Below are positions 41,163 to 49,526 of a DNA stretch of 64,000 nucleotides, piece after piece. The stretch is from positions 121,731-185,730 of the forward strand of contig NZ_BIMF01000015.1 in NCBI RefSeq assembly GCF_004000945.1, given 5' to 3'. Within the stretch, counting starts at the first letter, position 1, and every line of letters begins with the position of its first letter. Position numbers and translations under genes: made by a program. The notes beneath the pieces were generated by a model. That model made no database searches, had not been told where the DNA came from, and was given only the letters and a program-made list of their open reading frames with translations. This DNA is from Paenibacillus lautus NBRC 15380 (GTDB taxonomy: Bacteria > Bacillota > Bacilli > Paenibacillales > Paenibacillaceae).

Positions 41163-41249
41163 TTTGTTCCTCCTGTGGACCCTGCTGAATCCATTTTTCT
41201 AATTAGTATGATCCATTTGCCGTCAAGACTTGACAACAATTAAAACGCC

Positions 41250-41336
41250 AAAAAAAAACCTGTGAATATCTCTCTCCGCAAAAAAGGCGCACTACACCTG
41301 TCCTCAGCATTTTTTCCGGAGAAAGCATATCACAGG
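41250..41336 (-). terminator. Long (87-nt) terminator hairpin after the Asp23 block
   Basis: On the minus strand CCTGTGATATGCTTTCTCCG pairs, with several mismatches, with CGGAGAGAGATATTCACAGG; an inner A6/T6 pair extends it, and nine T residues follow. It begins 3 bp after the DUF2273 stop. Longer and more elaborate than ordinary terminators here. Confidence 0.75.
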
Positions 41337-41338
41337 GT

Positions 41339-41572
41339 TCATTTAAACGGCCGCCAGCGCTCGGAAAGCCATCGTCCCCATTCCTGAAAGTGGAACATGG
41401 AGCCCTGCTTCAGATCCTTGCGCTTGCCAAATATATAGCCGATAAATACCACTAATGCAAAGAACAGCATATCCCAAAAACCGGATAATAAGTAAATCAG
41501 TCCGCACACAAGCCCGCCGGTCACCCCGGCAATTCTTCCTCTGTGACTCTCCCATACTTCTTTCCAAGGCAT
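41339..41572 (-). CDS. DUF2273 small membrane protein
   Basis: A 77-residue protein with two membrane segments (IAGVTGGLVCGLIYLLSGF and MLFFALVVFIGYIFG, about residues 13-52) and a basic, aromatic tail. DUF2273 members occur next to AmaP and Asp23 in Bacillota and are thought to belong to the same envelope-stress membrane complex. AGAGGTGAG precedes the ATG. B. subtilis lacks it at this locus. Confidence 0.85.
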   Translation of the reverse strand: MPWKEVWESHRGRIAGVTGGLVCGLIYLLSGFWDMLFFALVVFIGYIFGKRKDLKQGSMFHFQEWGRWLSERWRPFK

Positions 41573-41587
41573 TGGGGAAGCTCACCT

Positions 41588-42127
41588 CTATTCCACGCGG
41601 CTCTTGAAGCTTGGTGCCTGAACCACGTTAGCAATATATACGGATACGGATGACACGGGTATTCCTGTTGTATCTTCAACAAAGTCGTGCACCTGCTTCT
41701 GCACTTCCGTTGTCAGCGTAGGAATGGATTCCTCACCATCTACCACGGCGCGAATCGCAATATCAAGACCCGATTGGGATACCTTGATCCGGGATTTCAA
41801 ATCCTTGACTCCACGCACGCGCGAAGCCGCCTTCAGGCATAGATTCTCGATCGTCTCCACCGAGATTTGGATGTCACCAAATTCCGTGCGCTGATCGATG
41901 GAATTCAGGTTTGAGCGATCGCGCCTTACGGAGATGTAGAAGAAACGGATGCTCAGCAAAAACAAAACCGCAGCTACGATAATTCCAGCCCAGAAAAGGC
42001 GTTGTTCCTGAACACTCGTTAATTCATACGGAACAGCGCCACTCAACAGGAGGATGGCAACTACGGATATAACACCGATACTTAAGCTGTAGATAAACAG
42101 CAAAAGTCTGTCCATTATTTTGGCCAC
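41588..42127 (-). CDS. amaP: Alkaline shock response membrane anchor protein AmaP
   Basis: A 179-residue protein with two N-terminal membrane segments (about residues 8-30 and 45-67) and a cytoplasmic Asp23-like domain (GDIQISVETIENLCLKAASRV to VSSVSVYIANV; landmarks VETIENLCLKAA and SVSVYIANVV). AmaP anchors Asp23 at the membrane in Staphylococcus. The start is GTG with GGAGG upstream. Confidence 0.88.
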   Translation of the reverse strand: MAKIMDRLLLFIYSLSIGVISVVAILLLSGAVPYELTSVQEQRLFWAGIIVAAVLFLLSIRFFYISVRRDRSNLNSIDQRTEFGDIQISVETIENLCLKAASRVRGVKDLKSRIKVSQSGLDIAIRAVVDGEESIPTLTTEVQKQVHDFVEDTTGIPVSSVSVYIANVVQAPSFKSRVE

Positions 42128-42198
42128 GATTCAGCACAGCCTCCTTAAAATTAGATTAAACCCTCGACATCGCTGCCCAGGGCTAGCCTGAAACTATT

Positions 42199-42612
42199 CT
42201 ATTTCACGCGTTGAGCCAGATCCAATTCTTCCGTCTTCTCTACGGATTTCATGAAATGGACATCATGAATATGTACATTGACTTCAATTACCGTAAGCCC
42301 TGTCATATTCTCAATCGAACGTTTCACGTTGCGCTGGATTTCTCCGGCTACTTCAGGAAGACGATGGCCATACTCCACGATGACGGATACGTCAACAGCA
42401 GCTTCCCGTTGTCCAACTTCCACTTTGACACCCTTGGATAAATTCTTGCGTCCGAGCAATTCGGCAATGCCGCCTGCAAAGCCTCCGCTCATCCCTGCAA
42501 CCCCACGTACTTCTACCGTAGCAAGTCCAGCGATGACTTCAATAACCTCCGGTGCAATCTGAATCTCACCGATATCTGTACGTTCAAATTCTGTAGGCAA
42601 AGTTTCCGCCAT
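42199..42612 (-). CDS. yqhY: Asp23/Gls24-family envelope stress protein (YqhY)
   Basis: A 137-residue Asp23-family protein (IQIAPEVIEVIAGLATVEVRG, GKKNLSKG-like core, VNVHIHDVHF; landmarks APEVIEVIAGLA and VEVNVHIHDV). In B. subtilis YqhY is encoded beside accC and affects acetyl-CoA carboxylase activity, so a link to the adjacent accBC genes is plausible. The ATG at 42612 has AAAGG upstream; the frame upstream to 42669 has no good site. Confidence 0.9.
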   Translation of the reverse strand: MAETLPTEFERTDIGEIQIAPEVIEVIAGLATVEVRGVAGMSGGFAGGIAELLGRKNLSKGVKVEVGQREAAVDVSVIVEYGHRLPEVAGEIQRNVKRSIENMTGLTVIEVNVHIHDVHFMKSVEKTEELDLAQRVK

Positions 42613-42730
42613 TGTCTCAACACACCTTTCGGAATAAGTTAGCGGATGCACCCGAACTGCATAAGGCATGCGCTCTTATTACTCATACTATACCATTTGG
42701 CCAAGTTTATGACAAACTTGGCCAAAGGTT

Positions 42731-44074
42731 TCAAATCTCATTTTCTTCCAAAAATTTAATATCGAAGTCACCCTTCAAGAAGGTAGGATGGTTCATCAGT
42801 TTCTGATGGAACGGGATGGTTGAATAGATCCCCTCAATCTCGAATTCACCCAAAGCGCGCTTCATCTTCGCGATGGCTTCATCGCGGGTCGGCGCCCATA
42901 CAATCAGCTTGGCAATCATCGAATCATAATAAGGCGAAATGGTATAACCGGGATACGCCGCACTGTCTACCCGCACGCCAGGACCTCCTGGAGGCAAATA
43001 GAACTGAATGGTTCCAGGGGCAGGCATAAAGCCCTTGTCCGGATTCTCGGCATTAATCCGACACTCAATGGACCAGCCATTAATAACGACTTCTTCTTGA
43101 GTGAAAGAGAGCGTGTTGCCCTCCGCAACGGAGATCATTTCCTGAATCAGATCAACCCCGGTCACCATCTCGGTCACCGGATGCTCTACCTGAATCCGCG
43201 TGTTCATCTCCATGAAGTAGAACTGACCGTCCTGGCCGAGCAAAAATTCAAGCGTACCTGCACCGGAATAATTAACGGCCTTCGCGGCGCGAACGGCGGC
43301 TTCGCCCATCCGGCTGCGTACCTCTTCACTTAGCACCGGACAAGGAGCTTCCTCAACAAGCTTTTGTCTCCGGCGCTGCACAGAACAGTCACGCTCCCCG
43401 AGATGCACGGCGTTGCCATGTTTGTCGGCGATAATTTGAATCTCTACATGCTTCATGCCGGTCAGATATTTTTCCAGATATACGCCTGCATTGCCGAAGG
43501 CCTTCTGGGCTTCCTGCTGTGCGTTTGTAATCTGTTTAACCAGCGTTTCTTCATCCTCGGCGATCCGAATACCCTTACCTCCGCCACCTGCAGTAGCTTT
43601 GATAATGACGGGATATCCGATATCACGGGCAAGCATAACGGCTTCGTTCAGATCCTCGACCAATCCGTCGGATCCCGGAATAACCGGAACACCTGCATCC
43701 TTCATCGTCTGCTTCGCAACAGCCTTATCTCCCATACGGTTGATCGCGTCAGCGGAAGGACCGATAAAGGTAATGTTGCAGGATTCGCAAATCTCCGCGA
43801 AATCCGCGTTCTCGGCCAAAAAGCCGTAACCGGGATGTATGGCGTCACACTCGGTCAGTGTGGCCACGCTCATGATATTGGTGAAATTCAAATAGCTGTC
43901 TTTGGATAACGTTGGGCCGATGCAGTAGGCCTCATCCGCCAAGCGGACATGCAGGGATTCCCGGTCCGGCTCCGAATATACGGCAACCGTTGTGATGCCA
44001 AGTTCCCGGCAAGCCCGGATGATACGAACGGCAATCTCTCCCCGGTTCGCGATAAGCACTTTTTGAAATGTCAT
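42731..44074 (-). CDS. accC: Acetyl-CoA carboxylase biotin carboxylase subunit
   Basis: A 447-residue ATP-grasp enzyme that carboxylates biotin on AccB. Motifs: ANRGEIAVRIIRACRELG, the glycine-rich loop IKATAGGGGKGIR, the carboxylation site LGERDCSVQRRRQKLVEEAP (landmark ERDCSVQRR) and EMNTRIQVEHPVTEM. GGAGG precedes the ATG. Follows accB by 54 bp. Catalyses the first step of fatty-acid synthesis. Confidence 0.97.
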   Translation of the reverse strand: MTFQKVLIANRGEIAVRIIRACRELGITTVAVYSEPDRESLHVRLADEAYCIGPTLSKDSYLNFTNIMSVATLTECDAIHPGYGFLAENADFAEICESCNITFIGPSADAINRMGDKAVAKQTMKDAGVPVIPGSDGLVEDLNEAVMLARDIGYPVIIKATAGGGGKGIRIAEDEETLVKQITNAQQEAQKAFGNAGVYLEKYLTGMKHVEIQIIADKHGNAVHLGERDCSVQRRRQKLVEEAPCPVLSEEVRSRMGEAAVRAAKAVNYSGAGTLEFLLGQDGQFYFMEMNTRIQVEHPVTEMVTGVDLIQEMISVAEGNTLSFTQEEVVINGWSIECRINAENPDKGFMPAPGTIQFYLPPGGPGVRVDSAAYPGYTISPYYDSMIAKLIVWAPTRDEAIAKMKRALGEFEIEGIYSTIPFHQKLMNHPTFLKGDFDIKFLEENEI

Positions 44075-44128
44075 GCAGTAACCTCCTTCGGACTCTTGCG
44101 ACTCTCGTTCTTGGCGAGTCCCTCCATA

Positions 44129-44632
44129 TTACTCCGGTTTCACCAGAAACAGAGGCTGCCCGAATTCTACAAGTTGACCGTTCTGCGCGAGAACCTCTAC
44201 GATTTCGCCTTTGATCTCTGCTTCCAGTTCATTCATCAGTTTCATGGCCTCAATGATGCAGACCGTCGATTTCTCAGTCACCTTGTCCCCGGGACTGACA
44301 AACGGCCCGGCCTCAGGGGATGGGGAACGATAGAAGGTTCCTACCATCGGTGATACGATTTTATGTAATGAGCTGTTGCTATCCTCCACTGAATCCTGCT
44401 GTGGTGCCGTTGCAGGTGCTTGGTTCGCCGTATTCGGCTGTGCGATCTGTGGTGCCATCACTTGCTGTGCCGGTATGAACGCTTGCGGCGCTGCCTGATA
44501 GTTGTTAACAACCTCGGCTGCATTGGGTTTCTTAATGGATAAGCGTGTACCTTCGCTCTCAATTTCCAATTCATGCACGGAAGTTTGATCCACCAGCTTA
44601 ATAAGTTCCTTGATCTCGTTTAATTTAAACAT
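44129..44632 (-). CDS. accB: Biotin carboxyl carrier protein of acetyl-CoA carboxylase
   Basis: A 167-residue protein with an N-terminal helical part, an Ala/Pro/Gln-rich linker (about residues 40-85) and the C-terminal biotinyl domain with the biotinylation site CIIEAMKLMNE. AGGAGTG precedes the ATG. A TATAAT on the minus strand (near 44701) may be its promoter; a spoIIIAH terminator separates it from the spoIIIA operon. Confidence 0.96.
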   Translation of the reverse strand: MFKLNEIKELIKLVDQTSVHELEIESEGTRLSIKKPNAAEVVNNYQAAPQAFIPAQQVMAPQIAQPNTANQAPATAPQQDSVEDSNSSLHKIVSPMVGTFYRSPSPEAGPFVSPGDKVTEKSTVCIIEAMKLMNELEAEIKGEIVEVLAQNGQLVEFGQPLFLVKPE

Positions 44633-44721
44633 TATCGACGTTCACTCCTTCACTTTCTTGGAAGCCCTTGCTTAGGACAGTCAGTCAATAGCTTAGAGTA
44701 TTATATCACAATCGAGCGAAA

Positions 44722-44755
44722 TAGAAAGAGCCCAAGGCAATCCTTAGACTCTTTC
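44722..44755 (-). terminator. Terminator of the spoIIIA operon
   Basis: On the minus strand AAAGAGTC-T-AAGG pairs with CCTT-G-GGCTCTTT (wobble and mismatch) around ATTG, followed by CTATTT. It lies about 47 bp after spoIIIAH. Confidence 0.7.
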
Positions 44756-44801
44756 GGTTTTATAGTATAACCGTGATTTATGTTGAAATCTGCTGACAAG
44801 C

Positions 44802-45674
44802 TTATGGCGCAACATATTGAACAGTTACTTTATCCGGCGAAACCTTCAATTCCTTCATCACAAGACTCACGATGCCGGCTGCACCTTTGGCATCGAGTTT
44901 CTCACTCAGAACGACCACATTATACTTCTCGCTCTCTTCCTTCACAACGGCGTTGCCGTATTGCTGCTGCAGCGCTTCCTCGATGCTGAGAATCACTTCC
45001 TCCTTCGCTTCGGCCGCTTTCAGCTGCTCGGTAGCTTGAGCTGTTTGCTCCGGCTTATTCTCATGATTGTCGATTTTTGTCATTAATTCATCGTATAATT
45101 TCATGTTTTTTTGTGAGCGGTCCAATTTATAGGACTCCAACTGGGCTTCTGCAGATGATGCATTGGCAGCCACTTGCTCCAGCACTTCTTCATCCGATTT
45201 CTTACCGTTCGTGGCGCTGCTTGTGTCTTTGGACTCCTCGGTTCCCTCTTTGCCTGTGCTGCTAGCGTCTTTGGAATTCTCGGCTCCCTCTGGGGATTCC
45301 TTCACTTCCGGCTCTTCCGTTTTGCCGGCTTCGCCGCTGGCTTTTCCTTGGTCCCCTTGCTCACCCTGTGTTGCTTCTGCAGGATCTTCTGTGCCGGCCG
45401 CACCTGTATCGCTCGTTCCAGTCCCTTGCTCATTGGCCCCGGAATCGCCGTCAGTACCTTCTTCAAGCACTTCGTTCACAACCAGCTCGTCGCCTGTACC
45501 TGCGGTTCCGTTTGCTTCTTGTCCGGCGCCTGGCTTCTGACCGTCCACTTGCGTGCTCTCGGCAACCGGCGGCGCTTTCGTTCCCGAATCGTCGGTGAAT
45601 AAGTAGTAAGCTGACAGGATGACCATTAAACTAAGCATGGATACTAACCATATGGTTTGTCTTTTGTTATTCAT
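44802..45674 (-). CDS. spoIIIAH: Stage III sporulation protein AH, with long acidic linker
   Basis: A 290-residue single-pass membrane protein (TIWLVSMLSLMVILSAYYLF near the N terminus) whose C-terminal YscJ/FliF-like domain forms a ring with SpoIIQ between mother cell and forespore. A low-complexity linker rich in Glu, Gly, Ala, Ser and Thr (about residues 35-165) makes it much longer than the about 218-residue B. subtilis protein. The ATG at 45674 has AAAGGAGG 10-11 nt upstream. The frame upstream to 45725 has no site. Confidence 0.92.
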   Translation of the reverse strand: MNNKRQTIWLVSMLSLMVILSAYYLFTDDSGTKAPPVAESTQVDGQKPGAGQEANGTAGTGDELVVNEVLEEGTDGDSGANEQGTGTSDTGAAGTEDPAEATQGEQGDQGKASGEAGKTEEPEVKESPEGAENSKDASSTGKEGTEESKDTSSATNGKKSDEEVLEQVAANASSAEAQLESYKLDRSQKNMKLYDELMTKIDNHENKPEQTAQATEQLKAAEAKEEVILSIEEALQQQYGNAVVKEESEKYNVVVLSEKLDAKGAAGIVSLVMKELKVSPDKVTVQYVAP

Positions 45675-45739
45675 TTGAACGTTTCCTCCTTTAAATGAAA
45701 ACCTTGGCACGAATGATCGGATCATTCGATTGGCTGCGG

Positions 45740-46384
45740 TTATTCCTGTTTACGCGGGACAACGGATATACGATAGGACGGGACATTGAGGCCTCGCTGG
45801 ATCGCATCGACGATCAAGCTCTTTACAACTTCATTCTCGGCTCCCTTGGCTACGACGAGCACCCCCCGGACTTGAGGTTTGATCTTCTTGGTGACGATCG
45901 GCGTTTCTTCCCCGGAGGATTCATAGGTGACAATCTGGCCATCACGCTGATAACTTGTTACATGGCGCTTACCTCCGTTAGCATCGGTTTCCTCCGTCAG
46001 TTCCTGGGTATCTTTCATGTCACGCTGGACGACCAGTTCTTCTGTAGATTCCACAGTCACCATGACATCGACGGACCCCACCCCAACAATCTGTTCCAGC
46101 ATCGTTTTGGTGCGCATTTCAAAATCCTGCTCGATACTTTCAAACTCACCGCCGCCGCTGGTTGAAGTCCCGCCTTGGGTCGTTGAGACCGCAGCCGTCT
46201 CCGGCGGCGGCTCGCGACCGATATTCTCATGATCCAGCTTCTTCACATTGACGAAGGAGTTGAACAGCATGATCGCAACGCCGATCAGACCAAGAATGAT
46301 CAACCACCTGAAGGTTTGCATTTTTCTTACTCCGCCAGCTCCTCCACCAAGCCATTGCTCCAACCGCTTCAACCAATTTCCCAT
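45740..46384 (-). CDS. spoIIIAG: Stage III sporulation protein AG
   Basis: A 214-residue protein with an N-terminal membrane segment (WLIILGLIGVAIMLF) and a C-terminal ring-forming domain (VMVTVESTEELVVQRDMK, VVAKGAENEVVKSLIVDAIQ; landmarks VTVESTEELVVQ and VLVVAKGAENEVV). Part of the SpoIIIA feeding-channel complex. The ATG at 46384 has GGAGG 8 nt upstream; two in-frame starts lie just before it inside the site. Confidence 0.92.
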   Translation of the reverse strand: MGNWLKRLEQWLGGGAGGVRKMQTFRWLIILGLIGVAIMLFNSFVNVKKLDHENIGREPPPETAAVSTTQGGTSTSGGGEFESIEQDFEMRTKTMLEQIVGVGSVDVMVTVESTEELVVQRDMKDTQELTEETDANGGKRHVTSYQRDGQIVTYESSGEETPIVTKKIKPQVRGVLVVAKGAENEVVKSLIVDAIQRGLNVPSYRISVVPRKQE

Positions 46385-46398
46385 CATCCTCACCTCCG

Positions 46399-47121
46399 CT
46401 ACAGCTTTTTATCCTGCTCCTGTCCTGGCATATATATCGTGATCAGATCCGGCTCCAAATCCCATCGGCGGCTAATGTAATCCCGAACCGGCTCTGCTCT
46501 TGCTTCTTCGGCCTTGCTGACTGCTTCTGCATTCTCTTTCGCCGCAGCCTTTCCATCTTGTTCCGACTGCATGGATTCAACATTCACCTGAACGGAATCC
46601 ACAGGCTCTATGCCGATGGGCTGCTTATCAACGCTATTCTCTTCCTCTGCATTTTCCGATTCACCTCCAACCAGCTTTACGTCAACGGAGCGTATCGTAG
46701 CGCCTGCATATCCCTTGTCCGGTCCGGCAGCTGCAGCCAGCACCACCTTGACCTCCTGAACCGCTTCCCCCGTTTCTGCCGTAATCTCTTCTTTCATCAC
46801 CCGGGCTAATTCGTTGCCTGCCCACTGAAGGCTTTGACTCTGCTGCGTTTCCTTCAGCTTCTCGGCCTGTGCCAGAATATGCTCCAGCTGAACCTCTTCC
46901 GGCAGACCCTTCTCCTGTCGCTCCAGCTCCATCGCCAGCTGATTCTCGGGGGGATCCGTAATCAATGTGATAATCGGGCTAAGCAGCGTAAGCAGAATCA
47001 ACAGGCTCAGGACTAATCTGGCGTAACGTTCAAGCGCCTTGCCGGGCAGTATCAAATCAACGAAGGCTGCAAAGAGAACTACCATGATGACGCTTTTCAA
47101 CCAACCTCCAAGCCAGTCCAT
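46399..47121 (-). CDS. spoIIIAF: Stage III sporulation protein AF
   Basis: A 240-residue protein with two membrane segments (SVIMVVLFAAFVDLILPG, YARLVLSLLILLTLL) and a coiled-coil and ring-like soluble domain. A component of the SpoIIIA complex, between spoIIIAE and spoIIIAG as in B. subtilis. AGGAGG precedes the ATG. Confidence 0.92.
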   Translation of the reverse strand: MDWLGGWLKSVIMVVLFAAFVDLILPGKALERYARLVLSLLILLTLLSPIITLITDPPENQLAMELERQEKGLPEEVQLEHILAQAEKLKETQQSQSLQWAGNELARVMKEEITAETGEAVQEVKVVLAAAAGPDKGYAGATIRSVDVKLVGGESENAEEENSVDKQPIGIEPVDSVQVNVESMQSEQDGKAAAKENAEAVSKAEEARAEPVRDYISRRWDLEPDLITIYMPGQEQDKKL

Positions 47122-47163
47122 TCGTCATTCCTCCTAAGCATTAGCCGCCTTCTATGTTCTGTC

Positions 47164-48372
47164 TCACCTCATCATGACGGTAATGTTGCCTGCCGTGAGC
47201 AGAATCGTTATGGCCAGGAAGAACATCATACTGACTGCGGCCAAGGCTGCAAAAACATACAGCATCGTCTTTCCAATCGTCTGCAGGCAGGTGCCGATCG
47301 GAGTGTCTCCGAGCGGCTGCAGCACGGCTGCCGCGACGTTATATATCAAGGCAAGCGTCAAGATCTTGATCGCAGGGAATGCGCATAGGAACAAAATAAT
47401 GATGACCCCCGCCAGCCCGATTGAATTCTTAACGAGCAATGAGGCCGAGATCACGGTATCCGTTGCATCTGCGAACATCTTGCCGACTACCGGAACGAAA
47501 TTGCCGGTTACGTATTTGGCTGCCCGGATCGTTACGCCGTCCGTAACCGAGCTGGTAAGTCCTTGGACGGAGATAACACCCAGGAACACGGTAAGGAGCA
47601 CGCCCAGAACACCCATCGAGACTCCTCGCAGCAGGTTGCCAAGCTGAGTCAGCTTGTACTTTTCGGATAGCGAACTAACCAGATGCAGCAGAGCCGAGAA
47701 GAACAGAAGCGGGAACACAATCGTGCTGATCAGCGTGCCTACCGTATGTACCATGAAGATGACCAGCGGATGAGCCACCGAGACGGTCACGACATTTCCC
47801 ATCGAAGCCATCAGTGCAAAGAGTAAGGGAAGCATCGCCATCATGAAATCAATCATTTGGGTAATGGCGTCACGGGCATATCCAATTGCGATGCTGAAGC
47901 TATTAACGGCAATGACCAGGACAACCATGTAACAGATGGTATAGGCAACCCGACTCACGGTGCTTTTTTCAAAAGCCGTCTGCAGATTCTCAAGGATCAG
48001 ACTCATAATGCTCAGCATCACAATGGTCGCCAGCAGCTTGCCGTTATAGAGAACCTCGTGCCACAAATATTTTCCGATACCGGACATAACCCCTTTGAAG
48101 CTAAGACCGTCACCGCCCGGCAGCAGCATATCCATCAGGGACGGCGTCTTTCCATCCGGGAAGAATCCGCCGTAATCCTTCATGAGCCGGTCCCAGTATT
48201 TCTCGACCTGGTCTGTCGGCAGCTGCTGCGTCTGCTGCTCCACCCACTCATCGGCCGGATTTGCCGCCGCAGCCGCGCTTATCGTTCCGCAGAACAATCC
48301 GGACATAAACAACATCAGGATCAGTAGACGAAACACGGTCAAGCCCTTTCGAAGTATTGCTCCTGTAACCAT
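47164..48372 (-). CDS. spoIIIAE: Stage III sporulation protein AE
   Basis: A 402-residue polytopic membrane protein with a signal-like N terminus (VFRLLILMLFMSGLFCGTISAAAA) and about seven further hydrophobic segments. SpoIIIAE is the likely pore component of the SpoIIIA complex. GGTGGGGGG precedes the start. Length and position match B. subtilis SpoIIIAE. Confidence 0.94.
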   Translation of the reverse strand: MVTGAILRKGLTVFRLLILMLFMSGLFCGTISAAAAANPADEWVEQQTQQLPTDQVEKYWDRLMKDYGGFFPDGKTPSLMDMLLPGGDGLSFKGVMSGIGKYLWHEVLYNGKLLATIVMLSIMSLILENLQTAFEKSTVSRVAYTICYMVVLVIAVNSFSIAIGYARDAITQMIDFMMAMLPLLFALMASMGNVVTVSVAHPLVIFMVHTVGTLISTIVFPLLFFSALLHLVSSLSEKYKLTQLGNLLRGVSMGVLGVLLTVFLGVISVQGLTSSVTDGVTIRAAKYVTGNFVPVVGKMFADATDTVISASLLVKNSIGLAGVIIILFLCAFPAIKILTLALIYNVAAAVLQPLGDTPIGTCLQTIGKTMLYVFAALAAVSMMFFLAITILLTAGNITVMMR

Positions 48373-48387
48373 GTCCCCCCACCTTTT

Positions 48388-48777
48388 TCAAGCCGGGAGG
48401 AGCTTCAGGACCGTCTCAATGATGATCCCGATAATCGGTACAGCGAGCACCAATATGAGCACTTTTCCCGCCAGTTCTATTTTGGATGCAATCGATTCCT
48501 GTCCGGCATCTCGTACGATCTGGGCTCCCATCTCCGCAATATAGGCAATTCCGATAATTTTCAGAACGGTCTTCAGATAAATGATCTGGACACCGGAGCT
48601 CTCCGCCAAATCTTCCAGCATGGATAAGACATTTCCAATCTTCCCGATCAGGAACAGGAAGATGAGAAGCGAGGTCGCCACAGCGAGAAGAAAGGCAAAG
48701 AGCGGCTTCTGTTCCTTGACAACCAAGATCAGCACGGTAGCGATAATGCCCAGTCCTACCACCTGGATAATTTCCAT
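48388..48777 (-). CDS. spoIIIAD: Stage III sporulation protein AD
   Basis: A 129-residue membrane protein with about four hydrophobic segments (IIQVVGLGIIATVLILVV, FAFLLAVATSLLIFLFL, LKTVLKIIGIAYIAEMG and GKVLILVLAVPIIGIII). The ATG at 48777 is used because upstream sequence belongs to spoIIIAC and the spoIIIAD homologues begin with MEIIQVVG. Next to spoIIIAC and spoIIIAE. Confidence 0.93.
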   Translation of the reverse strand: MEIIQVVGLGIIATVLILVVKEQKPLFAFLLAVATSLLIFLFLIGKIGNVLSMLEDLAESSGVQIIYLKTVLKIIGIAYIAEMGAQIVRDAGQESIASKIELAGKVLILVLAVPIIGIIIETVLKLLPA

Positions 48778-48787
48778 AAAAGTCCAC

Positions 48788-48991
48788 CTACTGGAATAGA
48801 AAAATACTTTTGATTTCCTTGAGCAAATCGTCAAGCAGTCTGACAACCATAAACAGCACAACCACAAACCCGATAAGGGTTACCCAATGTGCCATATCCT
48901 CTTTCCCCATCTGTTTCAGGACGGTATGAATCATGGCAATGATGATCCCAATACCGGCAATCTGGAAGATGGCGTTCACTTCAATGTTCAT
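48788..48991 (-). CDS. spoIIIAC: Stage III sporulation protein AC
   Basis: A 67-residue two-helix membrane protein (IFQIAGIGIIIAMIHTVL, HWVTLIGFVVVLFMVVRLL), matching the 68-residue SpoIIIAC of B. subtilis. The ATG at 48991 has AAGGG upstream; the frame from 49003 begins before it without a site. Ten bp before spoIIIAD. Confidence 0.93.
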   Translation of the reverse strand: MNIEVNAIFQIAGIGIIIAMIHTVLKQMGKEDMAHWVTLIGFVVVLFMVVRLLDDLLKEIKSIFLFQ

Positions 48992-49007
48992 TTCCCTTGG
49001 CACCTCG

Positions 49008-49526
49008 CTAAAAGATCAAAATGACGATCAATGCTCCAATGAGCAGTCCCAGACTTTTGCTCATCTTTTCATATTTGACCTGGTCATCCCTTGCCGCTGC
49101 TTCTTCATGCTTGAGCTGTCCCACGGCCAGAGCGATATGTTTGATCTGGTCCTGCCTGTCACTGGTGCCAAGAACGCCGCTTAGCTGCTCCAACACCTCA
49201 CGCTCGGCATTTTTCATCGATGTTCGTTTCCAGTACTCGCCCAGTGCCTTGCGGATGCTGTCCTGTGCGGATAACCCGTAGTTGGGTCTCATGTAAAGCG
49301 CGGCTGAGGCAAATAATGATCTGAGCGGTTCACGAAGGGAATCGCCAATTCGCTCCAGCGCATCGGGTAACGGCGTCAAACCGTAGCTGATCTCCGTTTC
49401 CAGCCGTTGAAGCGCGAGAATAAGTTCTCGCAGCTGCCTGGGTCTTGCTGCGAATTGCTGGGCCTGAAAAAATCCGGCTAAAGTTCCAGCTCCCAGCACG
49501 AGCACAGCCCCGACCAGTTTAAGCAT
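49008..49526 (-). CDS. spoIIIAB: Stage III sporulation protein AB
   Basis: A 172-residue protein with an N-terminal membrane segment (MLKLVGAVLVLGAGTLAGF), a helical middle related to type II secretion F proteins (LRELILALQRLETEISYGLTPLP; landmark LILALQRLETEISYG) and a C-terminal membrane segment. The ATG at 49526 overlaps the spoIIIAA stop (ATG-CTTAA), giving the B. subtilis length of about 171. Confidence 0.93.
   Translation of the reverse strand: MLKLVGAVLVLGAGTLAGFFQAQQFAARPRQLRELILALQRLETEISYGLTPLPDALERIGDSLREPLRSLFASAALYMRPNYGLSAQDSIRKALGEYWKRTSMKNAEREVLEQLSGVLGTSDRQDQIKHIALAVGQLKHEEAAARDDQVKYEKMSKSLGLLIGALIVILIF

Noticed and set aside
45163..45602. Several long plus-strand frames opposite spoIIIAH
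   Set aside because: They mirror the repetitive acidic linker; the minus-strand protein has the membrane segment and ring domain expected.
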